From positions 1 through 64,000 of the forward strand of contig CAJNCV010000002.1 of the NCBI GenBank assembly GCA_905221385.1: a stretch of 64,000 nucleotides of DNA. Reading direction: 5' to 3'. Positions 56,012 through 64,000 of this stretch are shown one piece after another; positions within the stretch are counted from its first letter, which is position 1; each line of letters begins with the position of its first letter. This DNA is from a bacterium. GTDB lineage: Bacteria > Bacillota > Bacilli > Lactobacillales > Streptococcaceae. A program made the translations under genes and the position numbers. Under the pieces are notes generated by a model that saw only the letters and a list, made by a program, of their open reading frames with translations, made no database searches and had not been told where the DNA came from.

Positions 56012-56749
56012 ATGAAAAAATGGAATGCGACGCAGTTGAAGTATCTGATGGCGGCAGTAATGGTTCTAGACCATATCCCTCATATCACCGGGATCGTTTC
56101 TCCTCTGTGGGAAGGTATCTTTCACGCCTTGACCCGTTGTGTGGGAGTTTGGTTTGCGTATATGGCTGTGGAAGGATTCATCCATACTCGAAACCTGAGA
56201 GACTACCTCATCCGCCTTTGGAGTTGGGCGCTGATCATGTTTGCTGGAAATAGCTTTCTCAATACTCTGTTTGCCTCTAAGGGTGTAATGGCTACTAATA
56301 ATATTTTCTTGACTTTGGCCATCGGTGTCACCATGCTTTGGATTGGTTTTCCCAGAAAAGAGCTGGATAAAAAAGAGAAGTTGTGGCGTCGGATTGGGGT
56401 TGCTGTTCTCTTGATTTTCGGTTGTCTTTTTACCGAGGGTGGTATCACCATGCTACCATTTCTCTTGATTAGTTACTCTTGTCGAAATCGCAAGGGCTTG
56501 CGAAATCTCCTCTATGCCTTTCTGTGGGCCTTCTTGTTAGTGACTTCTATCCAAATCTATGACACTTGGTACCAAACCTTGGAAATGATGCTTTACAATT
56601 CTGACTGGCTCTTTATCACCGTCTTTCCTTTTATGGCACTTTATAATGGACAGCGAGGAAAAGAAACTAGTTGGAGTAAATATTTCTTTTATATTTTCTA
56701 CCCAGCTCATCTATGGATTATAACTTTGATTGCTTATTTGCTTAAGTAG
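56012..56749 (+). CDS. TraX family membrane protein
   Basis: 245 residues from the ATG at 56012, which follows AGAAAGAGGTTTATT; the frame is open upstream but with no better start. There are seven or more hydrophobic helices. The N-terminal TQLKYLMAAVMVLDHIPHI and the FYIFYPAHLWIITLIAYL end are typical of TraX proteins. The name comes from a conjugative pilin acetylase; chromosomal members like this are probably acyltransferases of the cell envelope with unknown substrate. No conjugation genes are present. Confidence 0.82.
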   Translation: MKKWNATQLKYLMAAVMVLDHIPHITGIVSPLWEGIFHALTRCVGVWFAYMAVEGFIHTRNLRDYLIRLWSWALIMFAGNSFLNTLFASKGVMATNNIFLTLAIGVTMLWIGFPRKELDKKEKLWRRIGVAVLLIFGCLFTEGGITMLPFLLISYSCRNRKGLRNLLYAFLWAFLLVTSIQIYDTWYQTLEMMLYNSDWLFITVFPFMALYNGQRGKETSWSKYFFYIFYPAHLWIITLIAYLLK

Positions 56750-56761
56750 ATTCAATATTCA

Positions 56762-56798
56762 TTAGCTCCTTCTTGCTTAAAATGTGAGAGGAGCTTTT
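56762..56798 (+). terminator. Terminator after the TraX-like gene
   Basis: AGCTCCTTCT pairs with AGAGGAGCT across a 13-base loop, followed by TTTTC. Confidence 0.6.
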
Positions 56799-56855
56799 CT
56801 GTATCTGGAATTCCTAACAAAACATGTTATAATAGTTTTAGAAAGGATGAGGTTT

Positions 56856-57554
56856 ATGGCGAGCATACTTGTAGTTGAAGATAATAATGAAATCCAGGAA
56901 ATTTTAAGAACCCTTCTTGCAGAGGAACACGAGGTGATTCAAGCATTTTCTGGGACAGAAGGTATCATGCAATTTGATAAAGGTGGCATTGATCTCGTTT
57001 TGCTAGATATCATGCTCCCTGGGAAAAATGGCGACCAAGTCTTGCAAGCTATTCGACAAACGAGTCAGACTCCGGTCATCATGCTTACTGCTTTAGGTGA
57101 TAAAAAACTCATCAGCCAATATCTACTAGACGGTGCCAATGATTATGTAGTAAAACCTTTTGATTTGGACGAAGTCTTTGCCAGAGTCACCGTGCAATTA
57201 CGCCAAAGTTGTGAACATCAGTCAGAAGATCGAAGAGAAATTGATAACCTCGTACAAAATTTTAAAAATATCCAGTTTGATGCGGATAGTTTTGAAATAA
57301 GCAACTCTACTGAAATCATTCGCCTTGCAAAGAAAGAGTGCCAGATTCTCCAAATGTTGCTCCAGTATCCTAAAAAAATCTTCACCAAGGAAGAACTCTA
57401 TGAATTGATTTGGGAAGAAAGTTACCTGCCTGGAGACAATACGCTCAACACACATCTAAGCAATCTCCGTAAAAAACTGCATCAACTGAATCCAAATCAC
57501 GAGTACATCGAAACCATTTGGGGAGTTGGTGTCCGATTAAAAGGAGACAAGTAA
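56856..57554 (+). CDS. OmpR-family response regulator
   Basis: 232 residues from the ATG at 56856, with GAAAGGATGAGGTTT before it and an extended -10 (TGTTATAAT) at 56825-56833. The receiver domain has Asp8/Asp9 in VVEDNN, the phospho-acceptor Asp51 in LLDIMLPG, the Thr in MLTALGD and the Lys in YVVKPFD. The C-terminal winged helix has KKECQILQMLLQYPKKIFTKEELYELIW and NTLNTHLSNLRKKL. It is encoded with the histidine kinase that follows (TAATG overlap) and converges on an ABC exporter, its likely target. Confidence 0.93.
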   Translation: MASILVVEDNNEIQEILRTLLAEEHEVIQAFSGTEGIMQFDKGGIDLVLLDIMLPGKNGDQVLQAIRQTSQTPVIMLTALGDKKLISQYLLDGANDYVVKPFDLDEVFARVTVQLRQSCEHQSEDRREIDNLVQNFKNIQFDADSFEISNSTEIIRLAKKECQILQMLLQYPKKIFTKEELYELIWEESYLPGDNTLNTHLSNLRKKLHQLNPNHEYIETIWGVGVRLKGDK

Positions 57555-58432
57555 TGATTTACATTTTGATATCTATATTGCTCCTCATTAACATCATTTT
57601 GGCGATTTCTTTGATTCGCTATCATATAGCAATTAGAGACTTAAGCAAACAAATCGAAGAAAAGATTCGCTCTGGTAGCATGAAGAGGATCGGTGTAAAT
57701 TTCTTTTCAAAGACCATTTTGCGACTACATAACCAAATTGAGAATCTATTTCAGGAAGTGGAGCAAAACCAGCTAATCATGAAGCGTGAAAAACGCACCC
57801 TAGATATGGCAATCAGTAACATCGCTCATGATATTCGGACACCTTTGACAATCGCTTCAGGATATACTCAGCAACTAATAAAACACCCCGATAATAGTCA
57901 GGAAACTTTAAGCAAAATAGCCCATCATCAGGATTTGGTTTCCAAACGGTTGGAGGCCCTCCTTGAATACCGTCATTTGATGGAAGGAGCAGTCAAACCG
58001 AAACTGGAAGAACTTGATTTATCAACTTTTATAACGAAAAAGACTTTAGCTTATTACGACGTTTTTCAATCTTCACAGATTGTTCTTGATTTTAATGTTG
58101 AACCAGGGTTGAAAACGGCGACTGATGAGGACTTGCTTGATCGAATTATACAAAACCTCCTTGGAAATGTTCTCAAGCACGGCAAGGAGAAGGCTCGACT
58201 TTCTTTGAAAAAGGAAGAAAATAGGCCTGTTTTGGAAATTGGTAACCTAGTCAAAAAACCTATTAAGAATATAGACAATCTCAGTAATCGTTTTTATTCT
58301 GAAAATATGTCGGATACAGAAGAATCCTCTGGTTTAGGTCTTTATATTACTGAGGAATTAGTTCATCTTCTTGGAGCGGATATGAAGCTAGCCACTGATG
58401 GAGAATGGTTTTCAGTCTTTATTTATTTTTAA
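57554..58432 (+). CDS. Sensor histidine kinase with minimal sensor
   Basis: 292 residues, its ATG overlapping the regulator stop by one base. One transmembrane helix (residues ~2-22) sits at the very N-terminus with no extracellular loop; a ~65-residue linker follows. The H-box NIAHDIRTPLT has His92, the N-box is NLLGNVLKHG, and the G2 box SSGLGLYITEEL is intact. The G1 region reads EIGNLV instead of the usual DxGxG, as in lantibiotic-sensing kinases. With no sensor domain it probably senses through the membrane or the partner transporter. Length is short for the family. Confidence 0.9.
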   Translation: MIYILISILLLINIILAISLIRYHIAIRDLSKQIEEKIRSGSMKRIGVNFFSKTILRLHNQIENLFQEVEQNQLIMKREKRTLDMAISNIAHDIRTPLTIASGYTQQLIKHPDNSQETLSKIAHHQDLVSKRLEALLEYRHLMEGAVKPKLEELDLSTFITKKTLAYYDVFQSSQIVLDFNVEPGLKTATDEDLLDRIIQNLLGNVLKHGKEKARLSLKKEENRPVLEIGNLVKKPIKNIDNLSNRFYSENMSDTEESSGLGLYITEELVHLLGADMKLATDGEWFSVFIYF

Positions 58433-58440
58433 CAGAAGAA

Positions 58441-58471
58441 ACCTCCTCTATATTCTAGAGGAGGTCCTTTT
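58441..58471. terminator. Bidirectional terminator between convergent kinase and ABC permease genes
   Basis: A perfect 10-bp stem ACCTCCTCTA/TAGAGGAGGT with loop TATTC; T run on the + side and A residues on the other. Confidence 0.85.
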
Positions 58472-59223
58472 TATAAGCTTTTCTTCTTGAAAATAATCAG
58501 TCCACTGAAAGAGAAGAAAAGTATGACCGTTACGCAAACCGTGATGGTATAGAGAATAGATTGACTATTACTAGTCATAGCATAGGCAAAATCTAGGATT
58601 AAATATCGTAGAATTTCAATGTCTGGGAAAAGAAGCATTGGCGTAGAAAGAATGATAGAACTAATCAGATAGCCGATAAATACAGCAAGATAAGAATGAG
58701 TCAGGTAGAGAATAAAGGAAACAATCGAAAGCCAAGCGAGAAGGCAGAGAAATTGAAGGGAAATGGTTATCAATAGATTGCCAATAAATCCATCAGGCAT
58801 GGTCCCAAATCCATTTAAGATAGTTGCTGGAATAAAGGCAATAACAAGGCTGGCGATGAGTTGTAAGAGAGCGATACTTGCTAGAACAAAGAATTTAGCA
58901 AGGAAAAATTCTGTACGAGAAACACCGACTGTCAAACTATTTTTATAAAGCTTGCCGATTAGATCAACCCCAAGAACTAAACATACTAGAATAATACAGA
59001 GGAAAACGAGGTTTGAGCCGTTATTTGACACGTTGATTAGAGCTTCTATCCCATTCCAACCATGGGTAGGAGTCTCAGGTGGTGCTGTTTGAACGGACAT
59101 TAGATGTCCTGTAGCGCCAATAGTAGCACCCAGTAACATAAGTACAAAGAGAATGAATTCTGTAATCCAGAATCCTTTGGAGCGGAAAAGACGGTAAAAA
59201 TCTGCTTGAATGGTGTGTATCAT
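58471..59223 (-). CDS. ABC-2 type transporter permease
   Basis: 250 residues with six hydrophobic segments (FWITEFILFVLMLLGATIGA; NLVFLCIILVCLVLGVDLIG; FFVLASIALLQLIASLVIAFIP; LLITISLQFLCLLAWLSIVSFI; YLAVFIGYLISSIILSTPMLLF; and a C-terminal one ending KKKSL). This is the single-domain permease type of BcrB/LanE exporters, which remove antimicrobial peptides or their targets. Its ATPase gene lies just upstream on the same strand. Together with the convergent two-component system it looks like a peptide-resistance module; the substrate is unknown. Confidence 0.85.
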   Translation of the reverse strand: MIHTIQADFYRLFRSKGFWITEFILFVLMLLGATIGATGHLMSVQTAPPETPTHGWNGIEALINVSNNGSNLVFLCIILVCLVLGVDLIGKLYKNSLTVGVSRTEFFLAKFFVLASIALLQLIASLVIAFIPATILNGFGTMPDGFIGNLLITISLQFLCLLAWLSIVSFILYLTHSYLAVFIGYLISSIILSTPMLLFPDIEILRYLILDFAYAMTSNSQSILYTITVCVTVILFFSFSGLIIFKKKSL

Positions 59224-59233
59224 GATTTTTCTC

Positions 59234-60142
59234 CTATTCTACCAATTGTGTGAAGTATTCTTCTAGGTTTTGACGGGCAAAGTATATCTCATCAATAGCA
59301 ACATCAGCTAAAGTTAGTTGCTTGAGAATCTGTTTGACATCTTGTTCATTACCAAAGATATGGATTTCATTGTCAGGATTAACAACCTTAAACTGGAGCT
59401 GGATTTGTTCTTTCAATACCTGACAAGCTCTTTCTTTGTCGCTTGTTTTAAGCACAATATAATCCTCACTCAGTGTTTCAAACTCAGCTTTACTGATTTC
59501 ACGGATAATCTTACCTTGATCCAGAATACCAAAGCGATTAGATAAGAGATAGAGTTCTGACAAGATATGGCTAGAGATGAGGATAGTTATGCCTTTTTCT
59601 TGATTGAGTCGCTGGATCATGAGGCGAAATTCTTTGATTCCAATTGGGTCGAGACCGTTAATAGGTTCATCAAGAATCAGGAAATCGGGTTTGGATAGGA
59701 GGGCAATGGCGATGCCAAGTCGTTGTTTCATTCCAAGTGAGAAATCACGAAAAACTTTTTTCCCTGTATCTGACAAGCCAACATAGTCCAAGGTTTCATG
59801 AATCACCTTATCAGCATTTGGAATATGACGTATCATACAATAATATTTAAGGTTTTGATAAGCTGTCAAGTGATTGTGAGCTACAGGTGATTCGATAACA
59901 GAACCAACTCGAGATAAAGCCTTGGTCCACTCATTTTCTTCTTGGCTAGAAAAGAGGGAAACTGTACCTTTGTCCGCAAACAATAATTGTGTAATGATTT
60001 TGATAAGAGTAGTTTTACCTGCTCCATTTTTTCCAATTAGACCATAAATATCTCCCTCTTTTATGGTTAGACTAAGATCTTGAAGAATAGCTTGTTGGCC
60101 GAATTGTTTGGTCAGTCCATGAATTTCGAGTACTGTTTTCAT
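59234..60142 (-). CDS. ABC transporter ATP-binding protein (BcrA type)
   Basis: 302 residues, with AAAGGAGAAAATC before the ATG on the - strand. Walker A GKNGAGKTT starts at residue 38, the signature is FSLGMKQRLGIAIAL at ~138-152, Walker B is FLILDEPINGLDP and the switch His is in SSHILSEL. The LGMKQRLGIA form is typical of bacitracin/lantibiotic exporters. Its C-terminal ~80 residues (TSDKERACQVLKEQ...) form the accessory domain of the BcrA group. Transcribed with the permease. Confidence 0.9.
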   Translation of the reverse strand: MKTVLEIHGLTKQFGQQAILQDLSLTIKEGDIYGLIGKNGAGKTTLIKIITQLLFADKGTVSLFSSQEENEWTKALSRVGSVIESPVAHNHLTAYQNLKYYCMIRHIPNADKVIHETLDYVGLSDTGKKVFRDFSLGMKQRLGIAIALLSKPDFLILDEPINGLDPIGIKEFRLMIQRLNQEKGITILISSHILSELYLLSNRFGILDQGKIIREISKAEFETLSEDYIVLKTSDKERACQVLKEQIQLQFKVVNPDNEIHIFGNEQDVKQILKQLTLADVAIDEIYFARQNLEEYFTQLVE

Positions 60143-60209
60143 GATTTTCTCCTTTTGATTTATTTTCTAACTTTAGTATAAGGTATAGAAATCAAAGAAA
60201 CATCAAGTA

Positions 60210-60240
60210 TTTCTAAAGAGTTTCTAAAGTTTTCTGATTT
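60210..60240. promoter_or_regulatory. Direct repeats upstream of the ABC operon, possible regulator site
   Basis: TTTCTAAAG occurs at 60210-60218 and 60221-60229, eleven bases apart, and a partial third (TTTCTGATT) at 60231. About one helical turn spacing is usual for OmpR-family regulators. They lie ~70 bases upstream of the ATPase gene. Confidence 0.45.
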
Positions 60241-60250
60241 TTAAAATGTC

Positions 60251-60277
60251 AAAAACCCAGTTAATATGAACTGGGCT
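60251..60277 (-). terminator. Terminator of the HAD phosphatase gene
   Basis: The stem CCCAGTT/AACTGGG is followed on the - strand by TTTTTG, seven bases past the gene's stop. Confidence 0.8.
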
Positions 60278-60283
60278 TCTCAA

Positions 60284-61093
60284 TTATAAAATATACTTCT
60301 CAATGGCACGCGCAACGCCGTCTTCTTCGTTGCTAGCTGTAACGTCGTTGGCTAAGGATTTGACATAATCACTGGCATTTCCCATAGCAATGCCAAGCCC
60401 TGCAAACTGAAGCATTTCGATATCGTTATTGGCATCGCCCATGGCCATAATTTCTGAGGGCTCGATCTTCAAAATCGCTGCTAGTCGAGAAAGAGCAGTA
60501 GCCTTTGTCGTCCCAAGTGGCATCGCTTCATAAATGACAGGCTGCGAACGAACACCGCTAAATCGTTGACAGAGCTCCTCAGCAAACCGCTGCTCAAAAT
60601 CGTCTGTTTGCTCTTTGGTGCCTAAAAACATGCCTTGGAACATCCGATACTTGCCACTAGTCGCGTCCTCAAGGGAGATTTCAGTCAGGTCTGAAAAGAC
60701 GAGCTTGGCATCATTTTGAACGATTTGATTAGGCTTGCCATCGAGGACAAAATAATGCTCCTCATCAAAAAGAGTCAACTGAACGTCGCTTTTTTCTGCT
60801 AGGTCATAGAGGTATTCAATGTCAGCTGGACTGAGTTCTTGCCAGTCTACTAGACTCCAGTCACTGGTCTGATGGGTTGAGCAACCGTTATTGACGATGA
60901 CATACTCATTCTGAAGGTCCAGTCCCAGTTTTTTGTAGTAAGTAAGGACACCGAAAAGCGGGCGACCTGTACAGAGAACCAGTTTGACACCTTTTTCAAT
61001 AGCTTGGTGAATGGCAGTGATGTGGGCTTGGGGGATTTCCTTGGCTTCATTGAGGAGGGTTCCGTCCATATCCAAGGCAAGTAGTTTAATCAT
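60284..61093 (-). CDS. Cof-type HAD-IIB phosphatase
   Basis: 269 residues. HAD motif I is LALDMDGTLLN with Asp8 and Asp10; motif II is VLCTGRP; motif III/IV is MAMGDANNDIEMLQFAGLGIAMGNA near the C-terminus. The large cap between ~85 and 190 marks subclass IIB (Cof), which dephosphorylates sugar phosphates, FMN, PLP or similar small molecules; the substrate is not readable. AAAAGGAAGTCTT precedes the ATG on the - strand. Monocistronic. Confidence 0.9.
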   Translation of the reverse strand: MIKLLALDMDGTLLNEAKEIPQAHITAIHQAIEKGVKLVLCTGRPLFGVLTYYKKLGLDLQNEYVIVNNGCSTHQTSDWSLVDWQELSPADIEYLYDLAEKSDVQLTLFDEEHYFVLDGKPNQIVQNDAKLVFSDLTEISLEDATSGKYRMFQGMFLGTKEQTDDFEQRFAEELCQRFSGVRSQPVIYEAMPLGTTKATALSRLAAILKIEPSEIMAMGDANNDIEMLQFAGLGIAMGNASDYVKSLANDVTASNEEDGVARAIEKYIL

Positions 61094-61178
61094 AAGACTT
61101 CCTTTTCTAGGTGTTTTGCTTTCATTATAGCATATTTTAGAAAAAATCAGGCTAAAAGTTTAAGGGGTGATTGATTAT

Positions 61179-61209
61179 ACAGTTTAGGACGTTTCGATGA
61201 CAATTCAAG
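61179..61209 (+). promoter_or_regulatory. ComE/BlpR-like direct repeat box
   Basis: ACAGTTTAGG (61179-61188) and ACAATTCAAG (61200-61209) begin exactly 21 bases apart, the layout of pneumococcal ComE (and BlpR) operators. A -10 TATACT follows at 61240-61245 with no -35, as expected for an activated promoter. Confidence 0.6.
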
Positions 61210-61239
61210 ATTTGAAGAGGATATTTTGCAAAGATGTGC

Positions 61240-61299
61240 TATACTAAACTTGTCAAAGTTGCAACTAGACAAACATAAAAAACTAACTTAAAATATAAT
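61240..61299 (+). promoter_or_regulatory. Promoter elements of the bacteriocin-like gene
   Basis: TATACT at 61240-61245 lies behind the direct repeat; a second -10, TATAAT, is at 61294-61299. The leader then contains a hairpin around TGAGTA/TACTCA (about 61320-61340). Confidence 0.45.
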
Positions 61300-61368
61300 A
61301 GTTTTTTTGTAAGTAGTTATGAGTAGCAGATTACTCAACTAATCTAAACAATAATGGAGGAATACATC

Positions 61369-61587
61369 ATGGTTTTAATGAAAAAAAATATAAATCTGAC
61401 AAATGAAGAATTAGAGATGATACAAGGTGGAGCAAATTATGGTAAAGAGCCTAATGGTTATTACGCTTGGCAAATGGCGTCGGTATTAACTATGCCGGTT
61501 CATGGATTTTGTCCTAGTGGTACTTATGATTTAGGATATATTGGCGGAGGCAATCATCTTTGCAAAGGAAGTGCTGCGAGATTTTAA
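61369..61587 (+). CDS. Double-glycine leader bacteriocin-like peptide
   Basis: 72 residues from the ATG at 61369, which has GGAGG eight bases upstream; an ATG at 61354 sits on that site. The N-terminus MKKNINLTNEELEMIQGG is a classical double-glycine leader, cut after GG by a ComA/BlpA-type transporter. The predicted 51-residue mature peptide starts ANYGKEPNGYY, contains a GYIGGGNH run and two cysteines (CPSG and LCKG), which may form a disulfide. No known family is recognised. It is followed 53 bases later by a CPBP protease gene, a usual immunity partner, and preceded by a ComE/BlpR-like box. Confidence 0.8.
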   Translation: MVLMKKNINLTNEELEMIQGGANYGKEPNGYYAWQMASVLTMPVHGFCPSGTYDLGYIGGGNHLCKGSAARF

Positions 61588-61640
61588 GTAAAATTTATTA
61601 GTAAGATGACGAAACAAGGGGAGAAAAGCTGAGGCATAGT

Positions 61641-62312
61641 ATGAAAAAACGAATTATTCAGATTTTACTAGCATTGTCCTTAATTTTTTACAAATCAACT
61701 TGGTTTTGGGGGATTTTCAATTACCTCGCAAATTCTTATTTACCAGCAAGTCGTGAGTTTTTTCAGATTCTGCTTTTGATGGAGAGTGGTGTTCTTTTGT
61801 CAGCATTTATCTATCTACTAGTTTTTTCAGGAAAAAAGACTTTTCAATTCGAGTGGCGGCCGAGGTACTTTATCTACCTTTTACTGGGCTACATCATTTC
61901 GTATATGTCCGACTTCCTCTTGTCTTATTTCATCCCCTCGTCCTCGAATCAAATTTCTTTGAATGAAACGATAGAAATGATAGGGCGACAGGAGCTCCCC
62001 TATTTCTTGCTCATCGTTTGCTTCATCGGCCCTATTGCTGAGGAATTGATTTATCGCGGTGTGCTTATGACAACTTTTTTCAAAAACTCGCCTTGGTACG
62101 GGGATGTCTTGCTTTCTGCTATTATTTTCGGTTTTATTCATATCAATTTTGCTTTAACTCCTCTTACTTTTTTTATTTATGCTAGTGGAGGTCTTATTTT
62201 AGCCCTATTGTATCGCATGACTAAAAATCTCTACTATCCAATAGTACTTCATATCCTTATCAATATCACTGCCTTCTGGGACTTGTGGTTACTCCTATTT
62301 TCAGGAAGTTAG
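61641..62312 (+). CDS. CPBP family intramembrane metalloprotease, probable bacteriocin immunity
   Basis: 223 residues with six or more hydrophobic helices. The CPBP/Abi motifs are present: EELIYRGVL (~135-143), FGFIHINF (~165-172) and a late HILINITAFW block. These Glu and His residues are the putative metal ligands. CPBP proteins such as those of the blp and plantaricin loci protect producers of class II bacteriocins. Its gene sits 53 bases after the bacteriocin-like gene and before a terminator, so the two probably form one transcript. Confidence 0.85.
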   Translation: MKKRIIQILLALSLIFYKSTWFWGIFNYLANSYLPASREFFQILLLMESGVLLSAFIYLLVFSGKKTFQFEWRPRYFIYLLLGYIISYMSDFLLSYFIPSSSNQISLNETIEMIGRQELPYFLLIVCFIGPIAEELIYRGVLMTTFFKNSPWYGDVLLSAIIFGFIHINFALTPLTFFIYASGGLILALLYRMTKNLYYPIVLHILINITAFWDLWLLLFSGS

Positions 62313-62323
62313 CTTACTGAAAC

Positions 62324-62350
62324 AATGTCGGAATTTTCCGGCATTTTTCT
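62324..62350 (+). terminator. Terminator of the bacteriocin-CPBP unit
   Basis: AATGTCGGAA pairs with TTCCGGCATT (one G-T pair) around TT, followed by TTTTC. Confidence 0.85.
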
Positions 62351-62443
62351 TTTCAATAGATGAGCAAGAACCGATTATTTACAGGATTGCTTCATTAAAA
62401 AATGGTATAATAAAAGGTAATGAAAAATTCCAACGAGGCTGAG

Positions 62444-64000
62444 ATGAAATTACTTTATACTGATATTCGGACTTCTTTGACTGAAATTCTGACTAGAGAA
62501 GCAGAGGAGTTAGTTGCTACAGGCAAGCGGGTTTTCTACATCGCCCCCAACTCTCTTTCTTTTGAAAAGGAACGCGCCGTGCTGGAATGCTTGTCCCAGC
62601 AGGCTTCTTTTGCGATTACCGTCACGCGTTTTGCTCAGATGGCTCGTTACCTGGTTTTAAATGATTTGCCTGTCAAGACCAGTCTTGATGACATCGGTCT
62701 TGGGATGGCTTTTTATAAATGTCTTGCGGAACTAGATCCCAAGGACTTGCGTGTTTATGGTGCTATAAAGCAAGATCCTCAGTTTCTCCAGCAGTTGGTT
62801 GAACTTTATCATGAGATGACGACTGCTCAAATGAGCTTTTTGGACTTGGAAAGTTTGACAGATGAGGACAAGCGGGCAGACTTACTCTTGATTTTTGAGA
62901 AAGTGACTACCTATCTCAATCAAGGTCAGTTGGCTCAGGGAAGTCAGTTGTCCCATTTGATTGAGGCTATTGAAAATGGCAAGGTAAGTAGTGATTTTAG
63001 TCAGATTGCCTTAATCATTGACGGATTTACCCGTTTTTCTGCTGAGGAAGAGCATGTGGTGGATCTGCTCCATCGAAAAGGTGTCGAGATTGTTATTGGG
63101 GCTTATGCAAGCAAGAAAGGCTATACCAGTCCGTTCACTGAAGGGAATCTCTATCAAGCTAGTGTAGAATTCCTCCATCATTTGGGGGCAAAATACCAAA
63201 CACCTGCTCAGGATCGTTCTCAGACACATGAGAAAATGGATAGTTTTGACAAGGCCTCTCGTTTGCTGGAGTCTTCTTATGATTTTTCAGAACTCGCTTT
63301 AGATGTCGATGAAAAGGACCGAGAAAACCTGCAAATCTGGTCCTGCTTGACGCAAAAAGAGGAGTTGGAGTTGGTGGCTCGCGCTATTCGTCAGAAATTA
63401 CATGAAAATCCAGACCTGAGTTACAAGCATTTCCGTATTCTCTTGGGTGATGTGGCTTCTTACCAGTTATCACTGAAAACCATTTTTGACCAGTACCAGA
63501 TTCCTTTCTATCTTGGTAGAAGCGAATCCATGGCCCATCATCCCTTGACTCAGTATGTCGAATCTATTTTGCGTTTGAAACGCTACCGTTTCCGTCAGGA
63601 GGATTTGATTAATCTCCTCAGAACTGGTCTGTATACTGACCTTAGCCAAGCGGATATTGATGCTTTTGAGCAATATCTCCGCTACCTTGGCTTCAATGGT
63701 TTACCAGCTTTTCAGCAGACCTTTACCAAATCCCACCATGGAAAATTTGATTTAGAGCGTTTAAATTCTCTTCGTCTGCGAGTTTTGGCGCCACTTGAAA
63801 CCTTATTTGCCAGCCGGAAGCAAAAGACTGAAAATCTCTTGCAAAAGTGGAATACTTTTCTAAAAAATGCTGCTTTAAGCAAGCAGTTGCAAGGATTGAC
63901 AGCTACTATGGAAACTCTAGAACAGGAAAGACAAGCCGAAGTTTGGAAGGCTTTCTGCCATATTTTAGAACAACTTGCGACCGTTTTCGCTGGTACACAG
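62444..64000 (+). CDS. rexB: ATP-dependent nuclease subunit B, RexB (3' end outside window)
   Basis: 519 codons are present, with no stop before the window end. The ATG at 62444 is 33 bases after an extended -10 (TGGTATAAT, 62403-62411). The start [23 protein letters not shown] and blocks such as [52 protein letters not shown] and [15 protein letters not shown] match RexB/AddB. With RexA it forms the gram-positive RecBCD equivalent that processes double-strand ends to Chi. The C-terminal nuclease domain and iron-sulfur cysteines lie beyond the window; rexA is expected next. Confidence 0.93.
   Translation, partial: MKLLYTDIRTSLTEILTREAEELVATGKRVFYIAPNSLSFEKERAVLECLSQQASFAITVTRFAQMARYLVLNDLPVKTSLDDIGLGMAFYKCLAELDPKDLRVYGAIKQDPQFLQQLVELYHEMTTAQMSFLDLESLTDEDKRADLLLIFEKVTTYLNQGQLAQGSQLSHLIEAIENGKVSSDFSQIALIIDGFTRFSAEEEHVVDLLHRKGVEIVIGAYASKKGYTSPFTEGNLYQASVEFLHHLGAKYQTPAQDRSQTHEKMDSFDKASRLLESSYDFSELALDVDEKDRENLQIWSCLTQKEELELVARAIRQKLHENPDLSYKHFRILLGDVASYQLSLKTIFDQYQIPFYLGRSESMAHHPLTQYVESILRLKRYRFRQEDLINLLRTGLYTDLSQADIDAFEQYLRYLGFNGLPAFQQTFTKSHHGKFDLERLNSLRLRVLAPLETLFASRKQKTENLLQKWNTFLKNAALSKQLQGLTATMETLEQERQAEVWKAFCHILEQLATVFAGTQ

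Noticed and set aside
56012..56749. TraX-like gene as evidence of a conjugative element
   Set aside because: No relaxase, coupling protein or type IV secretion genes are present; chromosomal TraX-family membrane proteins are common in streptococci.

Overview
The window is a 64 kb piece of a mitis-group Streptococcus chromosome (S. mitis/oralis/pneumoniae relatives). The evidence is the combination of gyrA-srtA next to ldh, xseA-xseB-ispA-tlyA-argR-recN, a SigX (CIN-box) dprA followed by topA, and RNase III-smc. The DNA has moderate GC, typical streptococcal extended -10 promoters and strong AGGAGG-type ribosome binding sites. Almost every gene lies on the + strand; only ldh, an ABC transporter pair and a HAD phosphatase are on the - strand.

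Region 1 (1-11132) is the accessory part. It is an array of four partial copies of one LXG (type VII secretion) polymorphic-toxin backbone. The copies are nearly identical up to a fixed junction (pre-toxin ending ...ADDV), after which each carries a different C-terminal tip, mostly followed by its own immunity gene. Tip 1 is an unrecognised toxin now out of frame, with two paralogous immunity genes. Tip 2 is Ntox15 (HxxD DNase) with a Tdi1-like immunity protein. Tip 3 is a WHH (HNH/ENDO VII) nuclease with a SUKH immunity protein. Tip 4 is cut short. Between them lie orphan immunity genes (YezG/DUF600-like, Imm22-like) and start-less toxin relics, including the end of a TNT-type NADase. Copies 2-4 lack a credible start, so they look like a silent store of toxin tips. 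The array ends near an alpha/beta hydrolase gene and a 42-codon stump of an ADP-ribosylglycohydrolase.

Region 2 (11.2-24 kb) holds a SAP-domain protein, a lipid kinase, ldh (-) divergent from gyrA-srtA, a formate/nitrite channel with a cre-like site, metY, a DUF2130 protein with an AT-rich HNH gene behind it, an SdpI-like protein and truB. Region 3 (24-33 kb) is udk, then the tightly overlapping xseA-xseB-ispA-tlyA-argR-recN-phosphatase run, then lepA. Region 4 (33-44 kb) has competence gene dprA, topA, small membrane and metal genes, and the leucine operon leuA-leuB-DUF1294-leuC-leuD. The leucine operon is headed by a leader peptide with three Leu codons and an attenuator. A Sua5-family gene follows.

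Region 5 (44-54 kb) has an McrBC-type restriction pair, guaC with a foldable leader, tRNA-Arg(CCG), rnc-smc and ribF (apparently leaderless). Region 6 (54-64 kb) has a frameshifted nucleotidyltransferase, two unknown AT-rich ORFs, a TraX-like membrane protein and a two-component system convergent with an ABC exporter. It ends with a HAD phosphatase, a double-glycine bacteriocin-like peptide with a CPBP protease gene behind a ComE/BlpR-like direct repeat, and the 5' part of rexB.

No rRNA, CRISPR array, insertion sequence or prophage module was seen.
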